Positions 36,101 to 45,718 of a stretch of DNA of 64,000 nt are shown here, piece by piece (within the stretch, counting starts at the first letter, position 1; every line of letters starts with the position of its first letter). Made by a program: the position numbers and the translations under genes. The notes under the pieces were generated by a model. That model ran no database searches, was not told the DNA's origin, and saw only the letters and a program-made list of their open reading frames with translations. The stretch covers positions 37,506 to 101,505 of the forward strand of contig NZ_BSNY01000019.1 of the NCBI RefSeq assembly GCF_030160235.1, written 5' to 3'. Source of the DNA: Mesorhizobium huakuii (GTDB lineage: Bacteria; Pseudomonadota; Alphaproteobacteria; Rhizobiales; Rhizobiaceae).

Positions 36101-37084
36101 TCAGGCTCCCGTGCGGGCATCGATGCGCATCAGCATGTAGCGGGCGATGGCAAGGATCAGGAAGGTGATAACGAACAGGATCAGGCCGAGCGCGACCAGC
36201 GAGGAGGTGTAGAGATCGCCGACGGCTTCGGTGAATTCGTTGGCGATGGTCGCCGAGATGGTCGTTGCCGGCGCAAACAGCGACGTCGAGATGCGGTGCG
36301 CGTTGCCGATGACGAAGGTGACCGCCATCGTTTCGCCGAGCGCGCGGCCGAGAGCGAGCATGACGCCGCCCATGATGCCGATGCGGGTGTAAGGAATGAC
36401 GACGCGCCGCGTGACCTCCCAGGTCGTGCAGCCGATGCCATAGGCCGATTCCTTCAGCACCGACGGCACCGTGTCGAAGACGTCCTTGGTGATCGAGGTG
36501 ATGAAAGGCAGGATCATGATGGCCAGGATCATCGCCGAGGTCAGCAGGCCGATGCCGTAAGGGGGGCCAGCGAACAGGCCGTTGAGGCCCGGAACGCCGT
36601 GGAACACACTGATGATGAAGGGCTGCACCGTCGTCTGCAGGAACGGCGCCAGCACGAACAGGCCCCAGATGCCGTAGATGATCGAAGGGATACCGGCCAG
36701 CAATTCAACCGCCATGCCGATCGGGCGCCGCAGCGGGCGCGGGCAGAGCTCGGTGAGGAAGATGGCGATGCCGATGCCGAGCGGCACGGCGATCAGGATG
36801 GCGATGGCCGAGGTGATGATGGTGCCGTAGATCGGCGCCAGCGCGCCGAATTTCTCCGTCACCGGGTTCCAGCTTTCGCTGGTCAGGAAGGAAAAGCCGA
36901 AGGTCGACAGGGCTTGCCAGGAACCGGCTACCAGCGAGATCGCTACGCCGCCGAGCAGGACCAGCACCAATATGGCAGCGGCGCGGGTCATTCCGTGGAA
37001 GATCGAATCGGTCAGCGCGAACCGTCGAACGGTGGCATCGCGCGAACTTCTAACGGCTGGCAAGGCTTCCTGGACAGCGCTCAT
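36101..37084 (-). CDS. pstC: Phosphate ABC transporter permease PstC
   Basis: 327 aa from the ATG at 37084; the open frame continues 120 nt upstream through a hairpin and is not coding there. Helix 1 is ILVLVLLGGVAISLVAGS, and the family loop KESAYGIGCTTWEVTRRVVI is followed by ALGRALGETMAVTFVIGNA. Partner of PstA in the phosphate channel. Confidence 0.95.
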   Translation of the reverse strand: MSAVQEALPAVRSSRDATVRRFALTDSIFHGMTRAAAILVLVLLGGVAISLVAGSWQALSTFGFSFLTSESWNPVTEKFGALAPIYGTIITSAIAILIAVPLGIGIAIFLTELCPRPLRRPIGMAVELLAGIPSIIYGIWGLFVLAPFLQTTVQPFIISVFHGVPGLNGLFAGPPYGIGLLTSAMILAIMILPFITSITKDVFDTVPSVLKESAYGIGCTTWEVTRRVVIPYTRIGIMGGVMLALGRALGETMAVTFVIGNAHRISTSLFAPATTISATIANEFTEAVGDLYTSSLVALGLILFVITFLILAIARYMLMRIDARTGA

Positions 37085-37110
37085 GTCAAGCTCGGCTCTT
37101 TCAGTTTGAA

Positions 37111-37141
37111 AGGAAAAGGAGCGCCGCGGGCGCGGCGCTCC
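37111..37141 (-). terminator. Attenuating hairpin between pstS and pstC
   Basis: A perfect 11-bp stem, GGAGCGCCGCG with CGCGGCGCTCC and a 2-nt loop; on the minus strand it is followed by TTTTCC. It sits 12 bp after the pstS stop. It probably makes pstS mRNA more abundant than the rest of the operon. Confidence 0.65.
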
Positions 37142-37152
37142 TTCAGAGGGTG

Positions 37153-38208
37153 TTACTCGCCAACGTAGACGGGCTTGCCGCCGGCCTGGATGTCGGCCTT
37201 CCACGACGCCTTGATCAGGTCGACGACGCTGTCGGGGATCGAGACGTAGTCGAGCGCCTTGGCGGTCTCCTTGCCATCCTTGTAGGCCCAGGCAAAGAAC
37301 TTCAGGGCTTCGCCGGTGGCAGCGGCATCATCCGGAGCCTTGTGGATCAGGACCCAGGTCGAGGCCGCGATCGGCCAGGTGGTGTCGCCGGGCTCGTTGG
37401 TGATGATGACGTTGAAGTTCTTCGCGCCCTTGAAATCGGCATTCGAAGCGGCAGCGCCGAAGGATTCGAGCGACGGCTCGACGACCTTGCCGGCTGCATT
37501 CAGCATCTTGGAGTAGGACAGGTTGTTCTGCTTGGCATAGGCGTATTCGACGTAGCCGATGCCGCCATCCGTCTGCTTGACGGTGTTGGCAACGCCTTCG
37601 CTGCCCTTGGCGCCGACGCCCGTCGGCCATTCGACGGCGGTGTCCGAGCCGACCTTGTCCTTCCAGTCGGGCGAGAGCTTCACCAGATAGTTGGTGAAGT
37701 TGAAGGTGGTGCCCGAGCCGTCCGAACGATGCACGACGGCGATCGCGGTCGACGGCAGGGTGAGGCCGGGGTTCAGCGCCTTGATCGCGGCATCATCCCA
37801 GGTGGTGATGGCGCCGAGATAAATCTGGGCGAGCGTCTTGCCGTCGAGGACGAGTTCGCCCGGCTTGACGCCGGTGAGGTTGACGATCGGCACGATGCCG
37901 CCCATCACCATCGGGAACTGCACGAGGCCGTTCTTTTCCAGATCGGCATCGGACATCGGCTTGTCGGTGGCGCCGAAGGTCACGGTCTTGGCGATGACCT
38001 GCTTGATGCCGCCGCCGGAGCCGATCGACTGGTAGTTGAGGCCGATGCCGGTATCTTTCTTGTAGGTGTCGGCCCACTTGGCGAACACGGGATAGATGAA
38101 GGTCGAGCCAGCGCCGGAAAGGTCAGCTGCGATGGCTGCGGAAAGGGTGAAGGTAGACGCTGTGGCCATTGCGATCGCAACGGCCGCCGAGCGGATGAAA
38201 TGTCTCAT
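37153..38208 (-). CDS. pstS: Phosphate-binding periplasmic protein PstS
   Basis: 351 aa with a signal peptide ([20 protein letters not shown], cleaved after AIA). Typical PstS segments are [59 protein letters not shown] and [20 protein letters not shown]. It captures inorganic phosphate for the PstCAB channel. A Pho box lies about 80 bp upstream, so it is the first gene of the Pho-controlled operon. Confidence 0.96.
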   Translation of the reverse strand: MRHFIRSAAVAIAMATASTFTLSAAIAADLSGAGSTFIYPVFAKWADTYKKDTGIGLNYQSIGSGGGIKQVIAKTVTFGATDKPMSDADLEKNGLVQFPMVMGGIVPIVNLTGVKPGELVLDGKTLAQIYLGAITTWDDAAIKALNPGLTLPSTAIAVVHRSDGSGTTFNFTNYLVKLSPDWKDKVGSDTAVEWPTGVGAKGSEGVANTVKQTDGGIGYVEYAYAKQNNLSYSKMLNAAGKVVEPSLESFGAAASNADFKGAKNFNVIITNEPGDTTWPIAASTWVLIHKAPDDAAATGEALKFFAWAYKDGKETAKALDYVSIPDSVVDLIKASWKADIQAGGKPVYVGE

Positions 38209-38286
38209 GTGGCCTGCTCCTGTTCGGAAGATGGTCTCTCGGCGCCATTGCTAAGCAGCGCCCGCTGAGGCCAATAGCCTTGGATT

Positions 38287-38315
38287 ATAACAGTCGCATG
38301 ACAGTTTCGTGTCAG
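38287..38315 (-). promoter_or_regulatory. Pho box upstream of pstS
   Basis: On the minus strand three heptamers spaced by 4 nt read CTGACAC, CTGTCAT and CTGTTAT. The last two form an 18-bp site close to the PhoB consensus CTGTCATAWAWCTGTCAC. It lies 79 bp before the pstS ATG. Confidence 0.8.
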
Positions 38316-38635
38316 CCCGGTAACGCGTCACCAGCACTGGAAAAGGCGGTGGCGTCGGATGGCCTGAACCTGAACCGAGTTTGCGCCCGGAATCAGGGAC
38401 TTGAGCCATTCACCGGCCGGAGCCGCCGCCGGATTCGACGGGGCATTCTCGGATGAAGAAAATCCGGACGGGAGCGCGTTGCTCAAGGCCAGAGCGTGTC
38501 ATGGCCGGGCCATCGCCAAAAACAGGTCCGTTGGGGTAGGTTGACGCTGTTTGTTGCCGGCGGTCGCTGCTCCCGCCCGTAACTGCAAGGGCGGAATTCG
38601 ATTTTGCCATTGTCCCGGCTCGGCGCCGCCTTTGG

Positions 38636-38655
38636 TATGGTGCGATCGCACCATA
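38636..38655. repeat. Perfect 20-bp palindrome
   Basis: TATGGTGCGATCGCACCATA is its own reverse complement. It lies in the 520-bp gap between the hybrid kinase stop (38732) and pstS, where no coding region is convincing. It could be a dimer operator or a bidirectional hairpin; it has no T-run. Confidence 0.6.
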
Positions 38656-38731
38656 GGCATTGCACGCAGGGGTAGCAGCAGAATCCGCGATTGATTCCCT
38701 CGGCTCGCCTCTTGGAACCGGTGACGCGCTG

Positions 38732-41700
38732 CTATCCCGCGTTGCGCTGGACCTGGCGGCCGGCGCCGAGCCAGCGCTCGACCTTCTCCAGCAGGGCCCT
38801 GGGGCTGATGGGTTTGGGCAGATAGTCGTCCATGCCCGCCTCCAGGCAGCGTTCGCGGTCGCCCTTGAGCGCATGCGCCGTCACGCCGACGATCGGCACA
38901 TGCGTGCCGGTTTCCTGCTCCAGCTGGCGGATCGCGGCGGTCGCCTCGAGCCCGCTCATCTCCGGCATCGAGACATCCATCAGGATCATGCAAGGATTGA
39001 GCTTGCCGAAAGCCTCGAGCGCCTTGCGGCCATTGCCGACGATCTCGAAACCATAGCCGGTCTCGCCAAGGATCTGGGTGAAGACCATCTGGTTCACCTC
39101 ATTGTCCTCGGCCACCAGTATATCCAGCCTGTGTCCGTCGCCGCCAGTGGCGGGCAGCCGAGGCCGAACCGCCGGCGGCTGCAGTTGCGCGCGTTGTTCG
39201 GACAGCGCCAGCGGCGGCTGGGGCGCATCTGGCCCTCCCGTTTCGAGCGGCTGGATAGCGTGACTGTCCATGGCATGGCGATGGCGCTGGATGGTCGCCA
39301 CCAGCGTCTCCAGCAGCACCGAGGAGCGCGCCGGCTTGATCAGCTGGGCGTCGATGCCGAGATCGCGGTAGCTGGTGTTGGCGAGCGACTGGTCGACCGA
39401 GGTCAGCATGATGATGGGCGTGTCGGCGAGGCCTTCGGTGCTGCGCACGATGCGTGCCATTTCGGCGCCGCTCATCTCGGGCATCTGGTAGTCGAGCACG
39501 ACGCAATCCACGGGCACGCCGTAGGCGGCGGCCGCGATCAGCACCTTGAGGCCCTCCGCGCCGCTTTCGGCCGCGCAGGAATCGAACGTCCACGAAGTCA
39601 TCTGCTCGGTCAGGATTGCCCGGTTGACGGCGTTGTCGTCGACGATCAGCACGCGTGCGCCCGTCACGTCCACCGGCATGATGCGCTGTCCGTTCTGCTG
39701 TCCGGCCCTGGGCAGCGTCACGGTGAACCAGAAGGTCGAGCCCTTGCCCTCGGCGCTCTCGACACCGATGGTGCCGCCCATCAGTTCGACCAGCCGCGAG
39801 GTGATGGCAAGGCCAAGCCCGGTGCCCTCGTGCCGCCGTGTGGACGAGGTGTCGACCTGGCTGAATTTCTCGAACACCAGTTTCAGTTTCTCCTCGGGGA
39901 TGCCGATCCCGGTGTCGGTGACCGAGATCGTCAGCCTGGTTCCGGTCGGAACCATCTCGCCGGTCACGTCGACCAGCACATGGCCTTCGTCGGTGAACTT
40001 CACCGCATTGCCGACCAGGTTGGTGACGATCTGCCGGATGCGGCCGACATCGCCGATGAACAGGCTTTCGAGCCTCGGCTCGACGCGCACGATGAGTTCG
40101 AGGTCCTTTTCCTTGGCGCGCGTCGACACCAACGTCGCCACGTCCTCGATCGCCTCGGCAAGGTTGAAGGGCGCCGGATCGAGCACCATCTGGCCGGCAT
40201 CGATCTTGGAAAAATCCAGGATGTCGTTGATGATGGTCAACAGCGCATTGCCCGACTTGACGATGATGTCGGTGAACGTCTTCTGCTTGGGATCGAGATT
40301 GGATTTGGCCAGGAGTTCCGCCATGCCGAGCACACCGTTCATTGGCGTGCGGATTTCATGGCTCATATTGGCGAGGAATTCCGACTTGGCGCGGTCGGCG
40401 AGCACGGCGCGCTGGCGCGCCTCGCTGAGCTCGGCCTCGCGCATCTTCAGTTCCGTGATGTCGGTGGTCGATCCGATCAGGTAGAGCGAACCGTCCGACG
40501 CGATCATCGCGCCCTTGCGCGCGAACTGATGCCTGACGCTGCCGTCGGCAAGCCGCACGGTTTCCTCGACCTCCTGGGTGTCGCCGGTGCGCAGCACGGC
40601 CAGATCGCCGGCCACGAAAGCCTCGCCGTCCTCCCCGAAAATCTCGATGTCGGTCTTGCCGATCGCATCTTCCCTGCTGAGACCAGTCAGGTCGCACCAG
40701 CCCTTGTTGACATAGAACTGCCTCAGATCGGAGCGCTTGGCGTAGATCGACACCGGCACATTGTCGATCAGGCTGCGGAACACCTCGTTCTCGCGCATGC
40801 TCTCTTCCAGGGCCTTCTCGCGCGCCTTGACATCGGTGATGTCGGTGCTGGAGCCGACCAGATGCACCGATCCGTCCGTCGCCACTAGGCGGCTCTTGCG
40901 CGTCATCAACTGCCGCACCGTGCCGTCGCGATGGGTGACGGGCTCCTCGACCTCGAGGCCCTTGCCGGTTACGACGACCTGGGTGTCGTCATGGCTGTAG
41001 CTTTCCGCGTCTTGCGTACCAAACAGCTCACGGTCGGTCCGGCCGATGACGTCTTCCTTGGCGATGCCGGTCAGCGCGCACCACGCCTTGTTGACGAATT
41101 CGATGCTCAAATCCTGCGCCTTGATGAAGGCGGCCACCGGCAATTCGTCCATGACGTGGCGGAAGAGATCGATCTGGCGCATCGAGTCGCGCAGCGCCGC
41201 CTCGCGGCTCTTGATGTCGGTGATGTCGACGCGCACGCCGATGAACGTCCCGTCATCGGTGCGCATGTCGTAGACCTGGTACCAGCGTCCATCGGCATTG
41301 AGGCGCTCGTAGGAAGAATTCGGCAAGCGATAGCGCGCCAGCATGCTGTCGAGCCAGCGTTCGGGTTCGACCTCGTAGAGCCTGTCGATCCCGGCATCGC
41401 CGCTCGAGCGGAAATAGCCGATCGACTGACCGAATTCCAACGCCTCGCGGAAGCTGCAGCCAGGCTGCCAGAAGGGCTTCAGCGCCGGCAGCGTGTCCTG
41501 CAGCTTGCGGTTGGCGAAGACGAACTTGTCGTCGCGGTCGTAGATGATGACGCCGGCCGGCAGCGATTCCAGCACGCTGGCGAGATGCTTGCGCGCGTCC
41601 TGTGCCTCGGTCTCACGCCCCTTCATGTCGGTGACGTCGACATAGGAGATGAGCCGCTTGCCGCCGGGCAGCGGCGCCAGCGATGCGACGAGCGTGCGCC

Positions 41701-42904
41701 CGTCATTGTGCGGCAATTGTCTGGAGCCGGCGACGCCGGCCCTGATTTCGGCTTCGCGCTCGGCGGCATGGCGTTGCCAGGCGGCGTCATCGGCGCCGTA
41801 AGGGTCAATGGCGCGGCTGGCTTCCATGAGCTCGCGAAAGGCCGAGCCGATCCCGGCCAGGCCCGGATCGATCCTCCAGAAATCAAAGAAGGCCCGATTG
41901 ATGACTTCCGCGCGCATATCGGCATCGAGGACGAGAACACCGATCGGCATCTCGTCGACCATGGTGCGCAGATTGACGAAGGTCTCGGCGATCTTGGCGT
42001 TGGCGTTTTCGATCTCGGCATCGCGGCGCTTGAGTTCGGTGACCTCATAGTAGGTCAAGAGCCGCTTGCCGCCGGACAGCGCCGTCACCGAAAACATCAT
42101 CGTCCTGCCGCTGGCATGGACGAATTCGCGGGGCGCGACGGAGCCGGCGCGAATCTCCTCGATACGGCTGGCGAGGTAGCGCTGCCACTGCTGTTCGCCG
42201 ATATCGCCATAGATGCCATTGCGGCGGTTGAGTTCCATCAACCGGCTGAACGGAGCGCCGATGGTCACAGCGCCGTCCGGAATGCCGGACAGGTCGCGAT
42301 AGGCCTTGTTGACGATCAGCGTGTCGAGCTTGGCATCGAGCAGCACGACGCCCATGTGCATGGCGTCCAGAGTCCGTTCGAGATCGGCAAGATGCCGGTC
42401 GGGATCGCTGCCCGACAACGGGTTTTGCTCCACGGTCTCGAAGGCGCCGGCCAGTGCGGTGACGTTGCGGCCTATGCCGCGGTAGCCGGCAAATTTCCCT
42501 TCGCTGTCGACCTTTGGGAAGCCTGACGTCAGCACCCAGCGGCAGGCGGCGCCGCCTCCCTTCAGTTCGTAGACGAAGTCGCGGAACGGCCGGCGTGCCT
42601 GCAGATCCTCCAGATGCGCCGCCGCGCTGTGGTTGCCCTTCAGGACCTGGTTGAGGAAATCGAAGCGGAACCGGCCCAGCACATCAGCCGGATCGATGCC
42701 GGTCGCCGCCTGGTAGGTGGGTGAAAGCCAGGAGAATCGCAGTTCGGCATCGGTCTCCCAGACCCAGTCAGAGCCCGCCTCGAGCAGTTGGCGAAGCGCG
42801 TCGGGCGAATCCATGTCCGCGCATGGCGGCGCGTCGCCGCGATGCGCCGGCTTTTCGGGCCCACGCTTGCCGCGCGCGCCGATTGCTTCGTCCGCTTCCG
42901 CCAT
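38732..42904 (-). CDS. Hybrid histidine kinase with six PAS regions and two receivers
   Basis: 1390 aa, no membrane helix. Six PAS regions occupy roughly residues 35-165, 170-300, 305-440, 440-565, 565-690 and 690-815; numbers 2 to 4 resemble each other, as do 5 and 6. Then come HisKA with FLANMSHEIRTPMNGVLGMA (phospho-acceptor His849), a HATPase (TGIGIPEEKLKLVFEKFSQV, GTGLGLAITSRLV), receiver 1 (Asp1138 in VVLDYQMPEM) and receiver 2 (Asp1310 in ILMDVSMPEM). No phosphotransfer domain is present, so a separate Hpt protein is expected. It lies upstream of pstS in the same direction, 524 bp away. Signal unknown. Confidence 0.9.
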   Translation of the reverse strand: MAEADEAIGARGKRGPEKPAHRGDAPPCADMDSPDALRQLLEAGSDWVWETDAELRFSWLSPTYQAATGIDPADVLGRFRFDFLNQVLKGNHSAAAHLEDLQARRPFRDFVYELKGGGAACRWVLTSGFPKVDSEGKFAGYRGIGRNVTALAGAFETVEQNPLSGSDPDRHLADLERTLDAMHMGVVLLDAKLDTLIVNKAYRDLSGIPDGAVTIGAPFSRLMELNRRNGIYGDIGEQQWQRYLASRIEEIRAGSVAPREFVHASGRTMMFSVTALSGGKRLLTYYEVTELKRRDAEIENANAKIAETFVNLRTMVDEMPIGVLVLDADMRAEVINRAFFDFWRIDPGLAGIGSAFRELMEASRAIDPYGADDAAWQRHAAEREAEIRAGVAGSRQLPHNDGRTLVASLAPLPGGKRLISYVDVTDMKGRETEAQDARKHLASVLESLPAGVIIYDRDDKFVFANRKLQDTLPALKPFWQPGCSFREALEFGQSIGYFRSSGDAGIDRLYEVEPERWLDSMLARYRLPNSSYERLNADGRWYQVYDMRTDDGTFIGVRVDITDIKSREAALRDSMRQIDLFRHVMDELPVAAFIKAQDLSIEFVNKAWCALTGIAKEDVIGRTDRELFGTQDAESYSHDDTQVVVTGKGLEVEEPVTHRDGTVRQLMTRKSRLVATDGSVHLVGSSTDITDVKAREKALEESMRENEVFRSLIDNVPVSIYAKRSDLRQFYVNKGWCDLTGLSREDAIGKTDIEIFGEDGEAFVAGDLAVLRTGDTQEVEETVRLADGSVRHQFARKGAMIASDGSLYLIGSTTDITELKMREAELSEARQRAVLADRAKSEFLANMSHEIRTPMNGVLGMAELLAKSNLDPKQKTFTDIIVKSGNALLTIINDILDFSKIDAGQMVLDPAPFNLAEAIEDVATLVSTRAKEKDLELIVRVEPRLESLFIGDVGRIRQIVTNLVGNAVKFTDEGHVLVDVTGEMVPTGTRLTISVTDTGIGIPEEKLKLVFEKFSQVDTSSTRRHEGTGLGLAITSRLVELMGGTIGVESAEGKGSTFWFTVTLPRAGQQNGQRIMPVDVTGARVLIVDDNAVNRAILTEQMTSWTFDSCAAESGAEGLKVLIAAAAYGVPVDCVVLDYQMPEMSGAEMARIVRSTEGLADTPIIMLTSVDQSLANTSYRDLGIDAQLIKPARSSVLLETLVATIQRHRHAMDSHAIQPLETGGPDAPQPPLALSEQRAQLQPPAVRPRLPATGGDGHRLDILVAEDNEVNQMVFTQILGETGYGFEIVGNGRKALEAFGKLNPCMILMDVSMPEMSGLEATAAIRQLEQETGTHVPIVGVTAHALKGDRERCLEAGMDDYLPKPISPRALLEKVERWLGAGRQVQRNAG

Positions 42905-43087
42905 CCTGTCCCACCCCGAAAATCAAGGCCGAACCCTCCCTCCGCGGTTCGTCGGCGGAATGTGCCCGAGAAGCATTAACGATCCGCTAACCTTAACGGC
43001 GCAACCCGCCCGTTCCACCCTGCGTTATTCCGCCCGGTTGTCGGGTGGACCAAGGCCGCGTTATAAGCCCGCGCAGGGGTGTTGCTA

Positions 43088-43438
43088 ATGTATCGACGGA
43101 TAGGGCCTTTCTTGCTGGGCGTGGCGCTGCTTTTCGGCAGCGGCTGTGCGCGCAGCTATGACGGCACGGTCATCATCCCGCGGCCACTCGACGCCAGGCG
43201 CTTCTGGGACCGGCCGCCACCCAACGTCGACTACACGCCGCAGGCCGACAACGGAGCCTTTCCGGTGCCGCCACAGCCGCCCGGACAATTTTCCGAACGC
43301 AGGGTTCTGAAACCTGGCGTGCACAGACGGCGTCAGACGCGATATTCGCCGCCGCCCCCGCCGTCGAACCCTGAAAAGCAACTGGCATGCAGGAATGTGA
43401 GCGCACCAGGCGAACGCGTTCGCATGGTCTGCGAATAG
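43088..43438 (+). CDS. Proline-rich small lipoprotein
   Basis: 116 aa from the ATG at 43088. The signal peptide MYRRIGPFLLGVALLFGSGC ends in a lipobox cysteine. The mature part is rich in Pro and Arg (FWDRPPPNVDY, PVPPQPPGQF, YSPPPPPSNPEKQ) and has two more cysteines near the end. It is probably a periplasmic, envelope-attached protein of unknown function, divergent from the hybrid kinase. Confidence 0.75.
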   Translation: MYRRIGPFLLGVALLFGSGCARSYDGTVIIPRPLDARRFWDRPPPNVDYTPQADNGAFPVPPQPPGQFSERRVLKPGVHRRRQTRYSPPPPPSNPEKQLACRNVSAPGERVRMVCE

Positions 43439-43467
43439 GCGCGTTTCGGGGAGAGTTCCCCGTAGCC

Positions 43468-43704
43468 TCACAGCGATGCCGCGCCCTTCTTCGGTTCCTT
43501 CGCGCCAAGCTTGTCTAGCGCAAGGCGAACCTGGCGCAAATCGTCCTGCCAGCCGTCATCATCATCCATGGAACTCTCCGACGCGGCCCGTTGCAGGCCG
43601 CGCGCTTCGGATTCGATCTCACGCAGTTCGGCGACCTTCTCATCATGGGTCAGGGAGCCGTTTTCAACGATCTCCAGAACCCGCATTTCCCTGAACGTGG
43701 CCAT
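43468..43704 (-). CDS. Small acidic hypothetical protein
   Basis: 78 aa, mostly helical and charged: VLEIVENGSLTHDEKVAELR, then a stretch with MDDDDGWQDDL and a C-terminal LALDKLGAKEPKKG. No cysteines or signal peptide. Probably a cytoplasmic conserved small protein of rhizobia; no known family. Confidence 0.65.
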   Translation of the reverse strand: MATFREMRVLEIVENGSLTHDEKVAELREIESEARGLQRAASESSMDDDDGWQDDLRQVRLALDKLGAKEPKKGAASL

Positions 43705-43833
43705 GGCGTTTCTCCCGGCTGATGTTGATCACAACGCCGTGAGCGCCCCTCCGTTCCAGACGGGTCCTATGGCCGGCTGCACCATGACGGCGCGCTGCAG
43801 CCCGTTATCCCAGGAATGCGGAAAGAGGAGAGG

Positions 43834-44754
43834 TCATTCAGCCGGGAAGAAGGCCGGGCCGACCACACGCACCGGCCGCGTACCGGCGGCGATCGACTGC
43901 AGCTGAGCAGCCCCCGAGGCCTCGGTGCCGGATTGCGGGATTGCCGCGACACTGCCGAAATCCGGCTTTGGCTGCGGCAATGGAATAATGGCATTGGTCA
44001 TGTTTGTGGGCGTTACCGTCCTTGCCCTCAATTCGGCCACCCGCTGGTGATAGCGCTTGACATCGCAGGCCTTGAAATTGGCATCGTCACGGTAGCGGAA
44101 AGCCGACGGCAGTTCGGTATAGGGTTTGCGCGTATCGAGCGCGACCATCTTTTCGGTTTCCAGACTGGCGTCGCTCAGCGTGTAGAGATCGACGGCCGGG
44201 TCATCGCAGATATAACGGCACTGATCGGCCATATCCTTGACATCGTCGCTGCCGGCGAATTGCGACTTGGGCGCGGGGAAGAAGTATCCATCCGACAGGC
44301 GCACGCAAAACAGCATCGTATTGCCGGCATATGTTGGCCCCGCCGCTGCCTGCGCGGATTGGCTCTTAGGCGCCTGGCGCTGGTCCTTTGCGTCGGACGT
44401 GCAGCCAAGCGCCGCGAAGCGTGCCTGCGGGCCCGAAAGGTCCCGGCCGGAATTGGACGCGGCCGCCATCCGGCGCTGCACTTCCGTCCGGTTTCTGGCA
44501 AGATCGGAGCAAGCGTTGAAGAACCCGCCCGCGGCACGTTGCGCCGTGCACCTGCGTTGCCTCTCCAGGCCCTGGATCGCCGCAAGCTGACGGCGCAACT
44601 GCGCCAGTTCGGGATTCACGCCGCCACCACGGCCGCCAGAAGGCAACTGATTTCTGATCGCGCTGCAGCTATCCGCGTAGGAAGACGTCGTGCCGAGCAC
44701 AAAGGCGGCCACCGTCACCAGTGCGATCATCATGAGAAGCCAGAAACGCATCAT
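43834..44754 (-). CDS. DUF2865-type exported protein
   Basis: 306 aa with a signal peptide (LLMMIALVTVAAFVLGTTSS) ending near YADSC. The cysteine-rich body contains LRRQLAAIQGLERQRRCTAQ, FFNACSDLARNR and the DUF2865-like core TMLFCVRLSDGYFFPAPKSQ followed by CRYICDDPAVDLYTL. DUF2865 proteins are restricted mainly to Hyphomicrobiales and are of unknown function, probably periplasmic. Confidence 0.8.
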   Translation of the reverse strand: MMRFWLLMMIALVTVAAFVLGTTSSYADSCSAIRNQLPSGGRGGGVNPELAQLRRQLAAIQGLERQRRCTAQRAAGGFFNACSDLARNRTEVQRRMAAASNSGRDLSGPQARFAALGCTSDAKDQRQAPKSQSAQAAAGPTYAGNTMLFCVRLSDGYFFPAPKSQFAGSDDVKDMADQCRYICDDPAVDLYTLSDASLETEKMVALDTRKPYTELPSAFRYRDDANFKACDVKRYHQRVAELRARTVTPTNMTNAIIPLPQPKPDFGSVAAIPQSGTEASGAAQLQSIAAGTRPVRVVGPAFFPAE

Positions 44755-45079
44755 CGGGACGACATGGTCCTTGTTGCTGGTAGCCTGGAATCATATTCTT
44801 TCGACTTGAATAACCTTCAACTAAATGAGTTATACCTAATAATTTAAGCTCTCCGGCTTCGGGCAGACTTTCAATTAGTGTAGTATAATGGCTCCTGTAA
44901 ATTCGATATTACATTTTTATTTCAAGATTGAGACGAACCACAAAACAAAGCGGCCAGGCCGCCGGCTATCGAAATTGCCGGGCCGTGGTCTCCTAGGCGA
45001 ACGATCAATCCGACGTTACCGAAGCTTGACGCTGAAACCTTTGCCTGACGTCCGCGTTGAAGGCATAGGGAGAACGCAG
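44755..45079. other. AT-rich gap without a gene
   Basis: 325 bp between the DUF2865-type gene and the next small gene. The middle (about 44800-44930) is much more AT-rich than its surroundings, with runs such as TTATACCTAATAATTTAAGC, and likely holds promoters for both sides. No RNA gene or convincing frame was seen. Confidence 0.4.
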
Positions 45080-45295
45080 ATGTCGATCCACTTCACGGTA
45101 TCGGAACTGACAAGAAACCTTTTTCATTCTCTCGGGCTGGATCACGAGCGCGCGCCACGACCGCTCAATCCGGAGGAGAGCTTGTTGCTTGAGTGCTATC
45201 TGGCCGGGCAGATTCCGGAATCGGCCTGGAGCGACTATGTCTTCGAGACACCGGACCTGGCACGGCATGCCGAGGCCCGGCGCCTGAGCCACTGA
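45080..45295 (+). CDS. Small hypothetical protein
   Basis: 71 aa from the ATG at 45080; the frame is open further upstream but through AT-rich non-coding DNA. The product is soluble, acidic and helical (FTVSELTRNLFHSLGLDHER, LLLECYLAGQIPESAWSDYV, then LARHAEARRLSH). No known domain. The spacing to neighbouring genes suggests it is transcribed alone. Confidence 0.55.
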   Translation: MSIHFTVSELTRNLFHSLGLDHERAPRPLNPEESLLLECYLAGQIPESAWSDYVFETPDLARHAEARRLSH

Positions 45296-45352
45296 GCAAT
45301 CGGCTCTGGAAAAGCCAGCCCGCCACGTCTCGCTGAGAGGTCGGCGGGACAG

Positions 45353-45718
45353 CTATTGCTTCGGGGAAACCAGTTGCAAGGTGAAGACGTTGCCGCCGAT
45401 GCCTTGCGCCAAAGCCGGTGAAAAACTCAGGGGCGTGCAATTCTTGACGGCGGCGATGGCCGCGTCGATGAACGCTTTTCGCGCCTTGTCATCGCCGGCC
45501 ACCTTGGCAGCGGTCGGCCGCGGCGGACCAATCAGCGAGCCGTCACGCTTGAAGCTGAAACTGAGGGTTACGGTCGAATTCCCCGCATCCGCCGGCGGCG
45601 TCCAGCAGGCCTGAATGGCGGACCCTACGTCATCCATCGTGTTGAGCACTGCTGCGTGTGATGGCGCCTCAACCAGCACTCCACCGGCGATCGTCAGCAT
45701 TGCCGCCACGTATTTCAT
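45353..45718 (-). CDS. Exported TonB/TolA C-terminal-like protein
   Basis: 121 aa from the ATG at 45718, which begins a signal peptide (MKYVAAMLTIAGGVLVEAPS, cut after HAA). The mature part, ACWTPPADAGNSTVTLSFSF then KRDGSLIGPPRPTAAKV and AIAAVKNCTPLSFSPAL, resembles the small beta-alpha domain of TolA/TonB C termini, including the conserved CW and the second cysteine. It lacks the membrane anchor and spacer of TonB. Periplasmic; role unknown. Confidence 0.7.
   Translation of the reverse strand: MKYVAAMLTIAGGVLVEAPSHAAVLNTMDDVGSAIQACWTPPADAGNSTVTLSFSFKRDGSLIGPPRPTAAKVAGDDKARKAFIDAAIAAVKNCTPLSFSPALAQGIGGNVFTLQLVSPKQ

Noticed and set aside
35339-37168. 609-aa rightward open frame
   Set aside because: Antisense to pstA and pstC; extreme Asp/Arg/His content and no domain.
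38660-40888. 742-aa rightward open frame
   Set aside because: Antisense shadow of the hybrid kinase, which has complete HisKA, ATPase and receiver motifs.
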